Source: Fereydounia khargensis (lineage: Eukaryota; Basidiomycota; Ustilaginomycetes; Urocystidales; Fereydouniaceae). Taken from it: DNA of 64,000 bases. Below are positions 36,307 through 45,505 of the stretch, piece after piece. Location of the stretch: positions 50,793 to 114,792 of the forward strand of contig JAOCZO010000032.1 of NCBI GenBank assembly GCA_026413255.1. Reading direction: 5' to 3'. The notes beneath the pieces were generated by a model. That model searched no databases and was not told the origin of the DNA. It saw only the letters and a list, made by a program, of their open reading frames with translations. Numbering within the stretch: the stretch's first letter is position 1; every line of letters begins with the position of its first letter. The translations under genes and the position numbers were made by a program.

Positions 36307-36845
36307 CTGCAGCGGAGTGGCCGTCCAAGACATGACAGCCACCGCCCCGCCCAGCCAACACCTGTCAGATCATGTTCCAGAGGATCCCCTTCCCAACGCC
36401 AGTAACTGCCTAGTTCCTGCGCAGACTCCGACTCACTGCTTGGGCCCGTCTTCCCCCTTTCCCGAGAAGATCCCATCCCTCTCTCCCCTCCAATCTGAAA
36501 CATTCGAGACACCTTTTCGGGCTCTCTGTACCTAGCCGCCATGGAACCAGCCGGCCAGCTAATCCACACCATGTCACGCCCAGCCCAGCCCAAACTGCTC
36601 TCTGTTTCCTCCTCCCGGCTGATAGCCTGGCTACCCATGGTGATTCATACATAATAGACACCTTGGCCCAAGGATCTTAATCCCCTTCCCTAGCCTCTCT
36701 TGTCGAAACCTTCCGTCTGGACCATCTCCACAAGGACAGCAACCTCGCTGATCCTCCTCCTTTCCCTCCTCGTCCAGCATCTCTCACCATCTCTTCCACC
36801 TCCTCCCCGCTCCTCTACATGCCCCGTCGCTCTGCCAACGGCAGG

Positions 36846-39056
36846 ATGAAGTTCCTAATCCTTCCCTTTCTCAACGTTGCCGTCCGCCTCTTCAGCTTTG
36901 GCACCAGCACCCATGCCGCACCTGTTCTCGTCCGCGCACCAACAACAGCGAGGCAGGCCGACATTGGCCCCGCCCACATTCTCTACCAGAATGATCTCTC
37001 GCAAGAGCTCGCTCTCGGCGCGATCCTTCTCACACAGCCGGTGAACGCTGCCCAGGCTGTTTCTGCCTGCCAGTCCATTGGTGAAGAGCTCATCGCTCAC
37101 GACGGCGGAAAGCTTCCAGAAGATGTTCTCGCACAGCTTCGATTTGCTGCCTCGACCGGACGCATCGCACAGACCGACTCCTTCTGGGTTCTCGAGCAAG
37201 ATGGCGCCCCGCAGACCTTCAATTTCCAGGACGGTTCTGTTGCTGCCTCGCCCGCCGATCAAACTCATCCCGTTCTCTGCTCCCACACTGCCGCCCCAAC
37301 CGTCGTGTCCAGGTCCGGGTTTGAGCTCCCCACCCCTGCTCTCTACGGTGAAGACAAAAAATTCACCGTCGAAGCAGGCGACTACATCCTTACTGGCATT
37401 CGAGATCGCCGTTCTTTCCGCTTCCTCGGCATTCCCTACGCTGCACCACCTCTCGGAACCAAGCGCTTCATGCACGCTGAGCCTTACAATGGTCCCAAGG
37501 AGCTCGATGCTTTCGAGTACGGCGCCGTTTGTCCTCAGGCCGAAGGAACCACTGACACCGGCTCGGCTCCCAACACTACTACTCAAAGCGAGGACTGCCT
37601 CAACCTCAACGTTTACACCTCCAGCCTCATCGGCAAGTCTGCCGCTACCCCGCTCAAGCCCGTCGTTGTATACATCCATGGTGGTGCTTTTGTCATGGGC
37701 AGGAACAGCGAGGCTGCCATCGACGGCGGCAATCTTGCCTCGCGTGGTGACATTGTGGTTGTGACCATCGCATACCGCCTTGGTGCCCTTGGCTTCCTCG
37801 CATCTGGTAGCGACCTTCCCGGCAACGCTGGACTCAGCGACCAGATCATGGCGCTCAAGTGGGTCAAGGATCACATTGCGGCGTTTGGTGGTGACCCGGA
37901 GCAGGTCACCATTCAGGGTGAGAGCGCCGGTGCTCAGTCCGTATCCGCCCTCCTCGCCTCCTCCGCCAGCAAGGGCCTCTACCGTGCCGCCATCATGCAA
38001 TCCAACCCCTGGCTTCCATGGCCGACCAGGAGTCTTTACACGAACAAGTTCACTCCTGCTGTCGCAAAGAGTGTTTCGTGCCCAGAGAGTGGTCCCGAGA
38101 TGGTCAAGTGCCTTCAGTCGGTTGACTACAACCTTCTTGCTCAGGGCGCCGCTTACGACGAGGCTACCTCAACCATCGCCCAGGATGCCGGCATTTTCAT
38201 GGGTACCACCAAGCTCCTCGGTGCTGCCGAGCCCTTCCTCCCTGTCGCTGATGACCTAATTGATGACCAGTTCTTCTACTTGGCTGGCAACGGAACTCTA
38301 CCCAACAAGGTCCCCACTATGGTCGGAACGGTCTCGGGAGAAGGAACTGGTTTTATCTATCCCGCTATCCCCCTCGAGGTCCCCTCGCTCCTGCTCAAGC
38401 CAACGCTTCTCACTTTCTTCCAGCCAGACCAAGTCAATGACGTGGCTGAATCGAACGTCTTCAGCGTCGACGCCGCCGATTCCGACATGGTGCGCCGCCT
38501 GCTGAGCGACGCCTTCACTTTCAACCACTTTACCTGCCCGACTCAGGAGATCATCAGCGCTGCTGTCTCAAGCAAGGCGCTCCCAGCTCAGACATGGCTT
38601 TACGAGATGCAGAATGGCTTCCCCGTACGCGGCGGCATGGTTCCGCAGTGCGACTCTGAGACTTCGGGCTGGAACACGTGCCACGCCAACGACGTTATCA
38701 TCACCTTCGGATCTCTCAACGTGCAGAACGACACCATCGAGCCTGCGTTCCTCGACTACACACGCCGTGTTGCTGACTCATGGATCTCCTTCATCCGTAC
38801 TATGGATCCCAACCCTACCGCTGACTACCTGACGCTCCGTGGACGCTCGTACGAGTACACGCTCAAGGAGGTCCAGAACGCCCCGTGGCGTCCTTACGAT
38901 CCGAACTCGATTTCGGCTCTGGCGCCCCTTATCCAGACCACATACTCCCTTTCTGCGACCGGCTCGAGCAATACTGTCGCCCCCGGCCGCAACAAGTGCG
39001 ACTTCTTGAACAAAATCAATGCCCTTCCCCAGAGGAACATTGACAACTCCATGTAA
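36846..39056 (+). CDS. secreted type-B carboxylesterase/lipase with N-terminal extension
   Basis: Alpha/beta hydrolase. The ATG at 36846 (rather than 36819) gives a clean signal peptide, MKFLILPFLNVAVRLFSFG, and a 736-residue protein. The esterase part starts near residue 170 with FRFLGIPYAAPPLG, then EDCLNLNVY, the oxyanion stretch YIHGGAFVMG and the nucleophile in IQGESAGAQS near residue 358. The expected acid and the His in CHANDVI near residue 612 follow. About 140 residues precede the hydrolase domain, with NAAQAVSACQSIGEELI and an FWVLEQDG segment. This extension is absent from classical family members. It is intronless with strong C-ending codon bias, so likely well expressed. Substrate unknown; cutinous or cell-wall esters are possible. 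Confidence 0.88.
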   Translation: MKFLILPFLNVAVRLFSFGTSTHAAPVLVRAPTTARQADIGPAHILYQNDLSQELALGAILLTQPVNAAQAVSACQSIGEELIAHDGGKLPEDVLAQLRFAASTGRIAQTDSFWVLEQDGAPQTFNFQDGSVAASPADQTHPVLCSHTAAPTVVSRSGFELPTPALYGEDKKFTVEAGDYILTGIRDRRSFRFLGIPYAAPPLGTKRFMHAEPYNGPKELDAFEYGAVCPQAEGTTDTGSAPNTTTQSEDCLNLNVYTSSLIGKSAATPLKPVVVYIHGGAFVMGRNSEAAIDGGNLASRGDIVVVTIAYRLGALGFLASGSDLPGNAGLSDQIMALKWVKDHIAAFGGDPEQVTIQGESAGAQSVSALLASSASKGLYRAAIMQSNPWLPWPTRSLYTNKFTPAVAKSVSCPESGPEMVKCLQSVDYNLLAQGAAYDEATSTIAQDAGIFMGTTKLLGAAEPFLPVADDLIDDQFFYLAGNGTLPNKVPTMVGTVSGEGTGFIYPAIPLEVPSLLLKPTLLTFFQPDQVNDVAESNVFSVDAADSDMVRRLLSDAFTFNHFTCPTQEIISAAVSSKALPAQTWLYEMQNGFPVRGGMVPQCDSETSGWNTCHANDVIITFGSLNVQNDTIEPAFLDYTRRVADSWISFIRTMDPNPTADYLTLRGRSYEYTLKEVQNAPWRPYDPNSISALAPLIQTTYSLSATGSSNTVAPGRNKCDFLNKINALPQRNIDNSM

Positions 39057-39640
39057 TTCCGCCTCATCCTTGCGAATCTCTCACACTTTTACTGTAGCAT
39101 TCTTTTTCTGGTAAGCATTACTTTGTCATGGGAGCATAATCTTCGCAACGCACATACAGTACATTCATGTCTAAATAGATTCAAATAGATCGAATTGATC
39201 CATTGCACAGGACAGTGACATGCGTGATAGTACTGCACCATACCATAAGCTCTGGGTTCAGGGACCCGCCGGCTCGGAGCTGACTCTCTTTGGTAAGCAA
39301 GCCTACGCAACGCCACGCAATGCCATGCGTATGACACACAATCGTCGTAGTCTCTAGATTTGGATTGCACCCTCGGAGCGGACGAAAGTGGTGAGTCGGT
39401 CCTGGGTTACACTAAAACTTTGTGAGAAACATGTAGTAGCTGTCGCTGAGGCATCGAACGTGAGTAGAACGTGGGCATCTGCAAGGTGCTCCGAGGTTGA
39501 GGTCAGCAGGCAAGTCACAGCCCGCAAAGTAGGGGACATCCCTACAGCAATCTCCCCTCTTTGGGCAACGTATAAAGACGGCGCCCGAGTCGAGCCAAGA
39601 CAGTACCTTCTCAACCCATTTCCACGAGCCTCCAGGCACG
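39057..39640. other. intergenic region before the first effector-like gene
   Basis: Contains the esterase 3' end, one CATACAGTACATT site near 39153, and the first TATA box at 39571. No gene seen. Confidence 0.5.
39571..39579 (+). promoter_or_regulatory. TATA box (TATAAAGAC) of secreted paralogue 1
   Basis: TATAAAGAC lies 70 nt before the ATG at 39641, preceded by CAACG. The same nonamer recurs at paralogues 2, 3 and 6 at similar distances. Confidence 0.75.
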
Positions 39641-40159
39641 ATGAAGGTTTTCTTCCTCCTCGTTTCGTTGTTCAGCATCTCTCTTTGGGTGTCAGCCACG
39701 ACGACTGGCCAGGATCTGGTGGATGTCTTTCAGCGCATGCATCGAAGGCACCTGCACACCTTTCCGCACAAACTCTCGGTCGCCAAAATGGAGAAGCTTC
39801 GAGACTGGCTTGACCACCAGCTCGAAGGTTCGGTTGCAACAGGACGAAAGGCTGACGCGTGGGAGTATGATATCGATCCCTGGACGCGCGAGTCGTACCT
39901 TTATGACGCAGTCAATATGCTCGAGGACGCAGGCAGCGACAACGTGAACGTTGTCAGCAGATGGCTCGAAGATCGCTTGTTCTACGTCCAGAAACAGCTA
40001 CATAGCCTACTCGCCCAGTACCACAATCGTGTGCCTCATGCCAGAGATGCACTCGCCCAGGGTTACGCAAATTTCCGCGCTCTCGAGTCTGCGTATAACG
40101 TTTTCCTTGAACGTCATGCGCTCCCCATACGCGAGAGTCCTCCCCCCTTGGTGATCTAG
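39641..40159 (+). CDS. small secreted protein, effector-like family, paralogue 1
   Basis: 172 residues, intronless. Signal peptide MKVFFLLVSLFSISLWVSA. The mature part is charged, has no cysteine and is probably mostly helical. It has the family layout: an F..M.RRH..TFP start, then LRDWLDHQLEG, then a DIDPWTRE segment, then WLEDRLFYVQKQLHSLLAQY, then YANFRALESAYNVFLERHAL, and a Pro-rich end. I recognise no named family. Location, size, signal peptide and tandem arrangement resemble smut effector clusters. Host-related function is inference only. Confidence 0.8.
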   Translation: MKVFFLLVSLFSISLWVSATTTGQDLVDVFQRMHRRHLHTFPHKLSVAKMEKLRDWLDHQLEGSVATGRKADAWEYDIDPWTRESYLYDAVNMLEDAGSDNVNVVSRWLEDRLFYVQKQLHSLLAQYHNRVPHARDALAQGYANFRALESAYNVFLERHALPIRESPPPLVI

Positions 40160-40211
40160 CTACTGCGTCCTCCTCGAGCAGGATCAATCCTGAAATGAGG
40201 GTAGTTTCATA

Positions 40212-40234
40212 TACAGTACTGTACTGTACAGTAC
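40212..40234. repeat. overlapping TACAGTAC/GTACTGTA palindromic cluster
   Basis: Three overlapping copies of TAC(A/T)GTAC, containing the palindrome ACTGTACAGT, just downstream of paralogue 1. The same motif recurs across the accessory blocks. Confidence 0.7.
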
Positions 40235-40574
40235 GTGCTGCAGCTCGTGAATCTTAATGTCGTGACAAATATGAGAAATCGGCTCGATTTGCCACCCTCC
40301 CGGCAAATACAGTATGTGACGAGGTCAAGCCGTATGAAGAAACCATATCGCTTGTCTCAATTGTTGCGACTGATGGACTGATCCAAATTAAAGCCATTCT
40401 CGGGACTAAATGAGGTGACCTCAATTGCCTGATGGCAACGTGGTGTGAGAAAAGCGATAACAGATCAGTAGACGTGAAACCCTCGGATAGGCCGCTCACG
40501 TACCGAATGAGGTGCTACTGTTCCTTCCCAAATCAGTGAGCATGATAAGAAGATCTCACCTTCTCAAGCCAACG

Positions 40575-40583
40575 TATAAAGAC
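40575..40583 (+). promoter_or_regulatory. TATA box (TATAAAGAC) of secreted paralogue 2
   Basis: TATAAAGAC, 88 nt before the ATG at 40663 and again preceded by CAACG, as at paralogue 1. Confidence 0.72.
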
Positions 40584-40662
40584 ACTGTCCTCCTTGTACC
40601 CTTAAGATACTACTCACAAAAGCCTCGTGTTCCTTCCTCAGGCATCAGGACCGACTCTCGAG

Positions 40663-41184
40663 ATGAAGTTTCCCCAATTCCTCGTCATGCTATGGGGCAT
40701 CGTCATTTCTATGACAGTAACGGAGGCCGTCATGTCGAAGGGTCCACTGGGGCTTGGACAGTATTTTGGACATATTCACCGCTTCAACATGCTCAGCTTT
40801 CCGAGCGAGCCAGACGCGGGGAAGATGGGTCGACTGAAAGTCTGGCTAGAGAGCGAGTTGAACGGAAAGGTTGCAAAGAGCAGAGTCGCTGACCCATGGG
40901 AGCTCGACATGGATCCAAACACACGGCACGGGCATTTGTTGGCAGTGGTCAACAGACTGGAAACGATCAAGAGTTATCCCCACGCAATCAGCTACTACAA
41001 AGACAGGCTTTCCTACGTGCACAATCAGCTGCACAACTTGCTTACTGAGCATAGGGCTGGCACTGGACTCGATCGCCCCTTACGTACTGCCTACGCCAAC
41101 TATGAAGCACTTGAGGCATGCTTTGCAAAGCTTCTCGAACGTCGCAGTGCTCGTCCGCCCCGCTTACATCCTCTACTATTCTAG
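40663..41184 (+). CDS. small secreted protein, effector-like family, paralogue 2
   Basis: 173 residues from the ATG at 40663 (MKFPQFLVMLWGIVISMTV signal segment). The in-frame codons before this ATG are upstream of the signal peptide and close to the TATA box, so they are leader. The mature part matches paralogue 1: FGHIHRFNMLSFP, LKVWLESELNGKVAKSR, ADPWELDMDPNTRHGHL, YYKDRLSYVHNQLHNLL, TAYANYEALEACFAKLLERR. It is the closest relative of paralogue 1, sharing the W-E-x-D-x-D-P-x-T-R segment. One cysteine only. Confidence 0.8.
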   Translation: MKFPQFLVMLWGIVISMTVTEAVMSKGPLGLGQYFGHIHRFNMLSFPSEPDAGKMGRLKVWLESELNGKVAKSRVADPWELDMDPNTRHGHLLAVVNRLETIKSYPHAISYYKDRLSYVHNQLHNLLTEHRAGTGLDRPLRTAYANYEALEACFAKLLERRSARPPRLHPLLF

Positions 41185-41390
41185 ATAGACATCAATTATA
41201 GGGAGGAAGACTTGAATGACCCGACGAATAGGAGAGGAACGAATTGAGGGGGCTTTGTCGAAAGTGGTCTAGCTGCCTTAGCTTCGGAACGAGCAAAGTA
41301 GTTCAGTGAGAAGGAGCCAGCCTCAGCTCCGAGTTCGGACGTTTTGTGGCTGGTTAAAGAGATGCCTCCTGACCGGGCAGATGTGCACTG

Positions 41391-41399
41391 TATAAAGAC
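41391..41399 (+). promoter_or_regulatory. TATA box (TATAAAGAC) of secreted paralogue 3
   Basis: CTGTATAAAGACAG, 66 nt before the ATG at 41457. Confidence 0.72.
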
Positions 41400-41456
41400 A
41401 GATATCTTCGCTGGTTTGCTCCTTCCTTTACGTTCAATGTGTTGTGGTCAAGAAAA

Positions 41457-41975
41457 ATGAAATTTCTCTTCATCCTAGCAACCTTGTTCAGCATGATCGC
41501 ACTGGCCCGTGCTGCGCCCGTAAACCTTCAACAGCAGTTTGAACGAGTGCACCACTCGTACTCATTGGGCTTTCCTTATCGGCTTAGTTCTGATTCAGTA
41601 CGCAAACTAAGCTTTTGGATATCCGAACAGCTAAGAAAGTCGATCTTGGCCGGACCCAACTTGGATCAGAAAGAGCTGACGATGACGCCGGAGGCACGTT
41701 ATCGCCACCTGATCAGAGGCCTCGAGAGCCTCGAGGCCGAAAGAACAAAAGATGAGGCAACGAAACTGATTCCTTGGTTCAAGGACAGATTGGCTTACAC
41801 CTAGGCGCAAGTGTTCAACGCCCTTCTCAAGTTTCACAAGAATGACTTTGGCCCTCAAGATCACGCTAGCATCAAAAGCGCATACAGCAACCTTGGAGCC
41901 CTCGAGTCTGCATATGTCCATTTCCTGCATAGACATGGCCTGCCCGATCCGAAGAAGCACCACCGTCTGTACTGA
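41457..41975 (+). pseudogene. small secreted protein paralogue 3, interrupted by one in-frame TAG
   Basis: Signal peptide MKFLFILATLFSMIALARA followed by the family pattern (FERVHHSYSLGFPYRL, LSFWISEQLRKS, a PWFKDRLAY segment). A TAG at 41802-41804 interrupts it, but the same frame continues for 57 codons with SAYSNLGALESAYVHFLHRH and stops at TGA 41973. The full frame would be 172 residues, like its neighbours. The TAG stands where the paralogues have Gln or a nearby polar residue, so one C-to-T change could explain it. Either a young pseudogene, a truncated product of 115 residues, or stop readthrough. No other lesion is visible. Confidence 0.75.
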
Positions 41976-42432
41976 TTCGAGTCAAGTTAACACAGGCGTG
42001 ATTCAACATGAAGCGAGCTACCGTACCCCCTCCACCACGCCTGAGCAAGTCGTGTTCTCCCGAAATCATTTTGCAGCAAATGAGGGTAGCTCGAAGCTAC
42101 CCGAGGGGAAAGAGGTGGCAGAAGATCACACGATCGTTTGATCACGATTGATGGTGACATGCTTTGGTATGGACGGCGGTGGCTTGGCAGGAGTCCGAAT
42201 CACTAGTCTGTCCAAGGGTCTGGCCTCAGATCCGGCACCAACGGACTGTCGTTCATCAGCTTTCAGCTGGGCAAGCCTCTCTGCGACCGTGTGAGCATAG
42301 CATTGCGTTCGGTCCGGTACTATCAAGATCAGTCTCCAAGCTCCGAGCTTGGGCGCACGTAGCTAGCGATTCACATTTGGAGAACTTACAACGTCTGCTG
42401 ACCAGCGCCGAAAATTTCTAGCAGGCATGAAT

Positions 42433-42441
42433 ATAAACACA
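42433..42441 (+). promoter_or_regulatory. TATA box (TATAAACAC) of secreted paralogue 4
   Basis: TATAAACAC, 69 nt before the ATG at 42502. One base differs from the TATAAAGAC of the other paralogues. Confidence 0.6.
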
Positions 42442-42501
42442 GCCTCTCCTTCCCTCAGTCTCTTTCCAGGAAACACCCTGTACCCCTTCAAGGACAGCAG
42501 A

Positions 42502-43002
42502 ATGAAGATCTTCTTGTTGTTAATCGCGCTTGCCCTCACGGTGTCGACTCAGTCTCCGTCCTATCAAGAAAAATTCGAGATCATGCGCGCAAAAGAGATC
42601 AACGAATTTAGGGAAGCTCTCAATCCGCTCGACATCGACATCATTCAAGCTGATCTATTCAAATAGCTGATCAGTCGATCAACCACTCAATCGACATGGA
42701 ACGAATGGGAACATCTTGAAAGCCCCTGGAACGAGGGTCAACAAATAAGGGAGGCGCTTAGACGGCTTGATGAGGGACACCGCGATCCCAACCTCATTTG
42801 GTGGCTCGAGGATGCGGTATACCATGCGCAAAAGCAGCTCAAAAACTCTCTTGAGCTGTATAAGAAAGGCGAAATCAAGGCTGGTCCAGACTCTGATCTC
42901 AGTGCAATTTACGGCAACCTCAAGGGGCTTGAGCGAGGTTACCTCGCGTTCGTCCAAGACCATGGCCTGGAACTATGCTTCCACCCCACTGGTTACCTAT
43001 GA
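42502..43002 (+). pseudogene. small secreted protein paralogue 4, interrupted by one in-frame TAG
   Basis: Signal peptide MKIFLLLIALALTVSTQS and a family-like start (YQEKFEIMRAKEINEF). TAG at 42664-42666 ends the first 54 codons. The frame is then open for 111 more codons with WWLEDAVYHAQKQLKNSLEL and YGNLKGLERGYLAFVQDHGL, stopping at TGA 43000. Without the stop it would be 166 residues. It is the most diverged copy: the DIDPW segment is not recognisable. A single premature stop with an otherwise intact frame suggests recent inactivation, or a truncated secreted peptide. Confidence 0.72.
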
Positions 43003-43247
43003 GCAGAGAAAGTGTCCTTGTTCAGCGCAATTTTATGGCTGAGTCCGAGGGCACAGTGGCCAACGCCCGTCTCGGATGGCCCAATGGGCGACCGGTTGTT
43101 AGCCTAAAAGCCACAGACTGCTGCTACCCGATGACGGCCCACAATGCTTTGCGGCTCGGACCAGGTCTCAAAGGCCGGGTCGGAGCAGCCCTTCGGGCCT
43201 CGGTGAGAAGAATTGCTTCCATCTTCAAGATTGCATATGACAAGAGG

Positions 43248-43257
43248 CATAAAAGAG
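43248..43257 (+). promoter_or_regulatory. TATA-like box of secreted paralogue 5
   Basis: CATAAAAGAG, 87 nt before the ATG at 43335, in the position where the other paralogues have TATAAAGAC. Confidence 0.5.
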
Positions 43258-43334
43258 AGACCTTCAAATGCGATTCCCCACCTCGATGACGGTTATTGAT
43301 CCATCTCCACCCGCCGTTTCCACTTCAGGCTATC

Positions 43335-43817
43335 ATGAAGCATTCACTCATCCTAGCCTTGCTTTCAAGCTTGGTTCTTCTGACGGCAGTTGCGCAGTCT
43401 GTCTACAAAGAGCACTTTGAAAGTCTTATCAGGACTATAGTTCACGACTTTCCCAACCGACTCGACGGAGATAGGACTAGGACTCTTCGTAGCTGGCTGG
43501 AAACGCAGCTGCAAGGTCGTCAGCAAGACTACTATTTGGAATCAGATATCAGTCCATGGGACCGGACAGATAGACTCAAACGTGTGGTCAACTCAATCAA
43601 CTCGGACGATAATGCTCGACATCTTCCTGAGCTTGAAAATCAACTGTACGAAGCAGAGAGGCAGCTCCACAGCTACCTTGTCCGCTACCTCAATGGTATG
43701 AGGGAACCAGGCCTTTCAATGGCCTTTGCGAATTACAAAGCTTTCGAATCCGTGTATCACTTCTTCTGCCTTCGGCAAAGGCTCACAGGGCTCCGCAGAC
43801 CACCCAAGCTCTTTTGA
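43335..43817 (+). CDS. small secreted protein, effector-like family, paralogue 5
   Basis: 160 residues with signal peptide MKHSLILALLSSLVLLTAVA. The mature part has YKEHFESLIRTIVHDFPNRL, LRSWLETQLQGR, ESDISPWDRTDRLKRVVNSI, LENQLYEAERQLHSYLVRYL and FANYKAFESVYHFFCLRQRL. It is very close to paralogue 6 over its whole length, so these two are a recent duplicate pair within the array. The last 8 residues are proline- and leucine-rich as in the other copies. Confidence 0.82.
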   Translation: MKHSLILALLSSLVLLTAVAQSVYKEHFESLIRTIVHDFPNRLDGDRTRTLRSWLETQLQGRQQDYYLESDISPWDRTDRLKRVVNSINSDDNARHLPELENQLYEAERQLHSYLVRYLNGMREPGLSMAFANYKAFESVYHFFCLRQRLTGLRRPPKLF

Positions 43818-44136
43818 AGCGTATCATTGAGGTTTTTCAGAGACCTACTTTGATTGAAATACATGTGACCCATTACTCCAGAAGACTGCAGCGTGTGCAT
43901 TGGTCCTACCATACAGTACAATTGAGTGTTCAAAGCCTATTCAGAAGCCGTCCAAAAACGCCACACGAATACTGTATTCATCGATAGCTCGTGTCCTGTG
44001 ACGAATAGTGGCCTTAGATAGGGAAAGTTGTGGGTAAAATGCATAGTTCTGTATTGTATGCGGCCATCGTCCGAGCCTAAGAGACGCCCCTTGGAGCAAG
44101 TCTGAAGGACGACTGCAAGGGACTGCAGCAGATACT

Positions 44137-44150
44137 ATACTGTACAGTAT
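44137..44150. repeat. perfect 14 bp palindrome ATACTGTACAGTAT
   Basis: ATACTGTACAGTAT is its own reverse complement. It is 39 bp upstream of the TATA box of paralogue 6, and a related CTGTACAGAACTG lies between them. Candidate dimeric factor site or mobile-element footprint. Confidence 0.7.
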
Positions 44151-44188
44151 CTGCTTCGGAATCTGAGTTGTGACACTGTACAGAACTG

Positions 44189-44197
44189 TATAAAGAC
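44189..44197 (+). promoter_or_regulatory. TATA box (TATAAAGAC) of secreted paralogue 6
   Basis: CTGTATAAAGACGG, 75 nt before the ATG at 44264. Confidence 0.72.
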
Positions 44198-44263
44198 GGT
44201 AGTACTGATCCTGGATCTGGCTACCTGTCCATCTCAACCGCCTCTTCTCAAACGATAGTCGCC

Positions 44264-44752
44264 ATGAAGCCTTTCCCTACCCTACTTACACTATTTGGCT
44301 TGATCATCTTGGCGGCAGACGTATCCCCTTATAGGGAGCACTTCGAAAGCTTGAACAAGGTCTGGGTACTCGACTTCCCAAACCAACCCAACCAAGAGGG
44401 GGCCAGGATTTTGCGAGATTGGCTGGAGAAGTACATACCCAAATACCTGGAAGGCTACTCGTTGGACTCAGATATTGATCCATGGGAACGGCAGAAAAGA
44501 ATTGAGCATGTGGTTGACTTGATCAGCTCGGACGATAATCTTCGACATCTTCCTGTTATTGAAAATCAACTGTACGAAACGGAGAGGCAGCTCCATGGCT
44601 GCCTTGTCCGTCTGCTCAGTGGCATCAAGGAAGCCCGTCTTGCCATGGCATTTGCTAACTATAAAGCGTTGGAGTCCGTATATTTTTTGTTCTGCCGTCG
44701 TCACAAAATCACGGGATTCTATAGACCACCTGCAGTAGGTTCCCTTGACTAA
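44264..44752 (+). CDS. small secreted protein, effector-like family, paralogue 6
   Basis: 162 residues with a short signal peptide (MKPFPTLLTLFGLIILAADV). Closely matches paralogue 5: YREHFESLNKVWVLDFPNQP, LRDWLEKYIPKYLEG, DSDIDPWERQKRIEHVVDLI, ENQLYETERQLHGCLVRLLS, FANYKALESVYFLFCRRHKI. Two cysteines in the mature part. The ISSDDN..HLP segment is shared with paralogue 5 and absent from the others. Confidence 0.82.
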   Translation: MKPFPTLLTLFGLIILAADVSPYREHFESLNKVWVLDFPNQPNQEGARILRDWLEKYIPKYLEGYSLDSDIDPWERQKRIEHVVDLISSDDNLRHLPVIENQLYETERQLHGCLVRLLSGIKEARLAMAFANYKALESVYFLFCRRHKITGFYRPPAVGSLD

Positions 44753-45425
44753 AGAGGAAATCCAGGTCGCCAGAGAACAATTGCAAGGGGACCCAAGTCC
44801 TGTTGTCCCGGTCAGACTGCCGGGTGAATCCTGTCAGAGAATACCCGTGGTATCATCAGTAGATAAGCAATGTACTGTCTATGAGCTACAGTAGCTTGAA
44901 AGCAAAACAGCCCGACAATACCATATGACTGTCGATTGGCGATTTGAGTCTCGGAACGGACGATGAGCCTCGGATCGGAACGGATGTGAAAGCAGACTTC
45001 CGTCCGAGCCGAAGAGGTGCCCCGTCGACCGAGTCTAAAGGACATTTACAAGAGAGGGGGAACTAAGTTACCTCTGATTCAAAGAGTCACAGGTTCCGTA
45101 GACAGTGTCACGAACCATGGGTTCAAGTGCTGGATCAAGCCAGCTCACCTCATTCCCCTCCCAGTTTGCTCCTTCTGTCTCAATCTTACATTTCCTCAAC
45201 ATTATTCCCTAGACCTTGTGATCCTTTACAAGTGAACAGAATCGGCATGGCAAGCCCTGACTTTGGGCAGTCCACGTCCGAGACGGTGGAGAAGGCGATT
45301 CAATCCCGTTGGTAGGATGGCAAGAACTTACCTCTAGGTTTCGGTCTGTGACTGTCTCAAGGAGAGGTTGGGAGAGAAGAAGCTGAATGATCAGTGTCCA
45401 AGGAAATGAGGTAAGGTGGGTAGGG

Positions 45426-45435
45426 TATAAAGGTG
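45426..45435 (+). promoter_or_regulatory. TATA box (TATAAAGGTG) of secreted paralogue 7
   Basis: GGGTATAAAGGTG, 80 nt before the ATG at 45506. Confidence 0.65.
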
Positions 45436-45505
45436 AACTAGCTCGGCCTTTCTGTTCTTGAGTGCTTGGGTGCCTTCCCGTGTGGGCTTTTCTCCTCTAG
45501 CCAGA

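Larger units (their letters stand above)
35273..36845. other. intergenic region with short tandem repeats
   Basis: 1.57 kb without a supported gene, at the border between the housekeeping block and the accessory block. It contains two hexamer/heptamer tandem repeats, annotated separately, and a pyrimidine-rich stretch at 36700-36820 that is probably the esterase leader. Confidence 0.5.

Noticed and set aside
36819-36845. Earlier ATG for the esterase
   Set aside because: Would put nine polar residues (MPRRSANGR) before the signal peptide; the ATG at 36846 gives a standard signal sequence.
36855-38000. 381-codon minus frame under the esterase
   Set aside because: Gly/Val/Leu-rich composition typical of antisense to C-ending codons; no domain.
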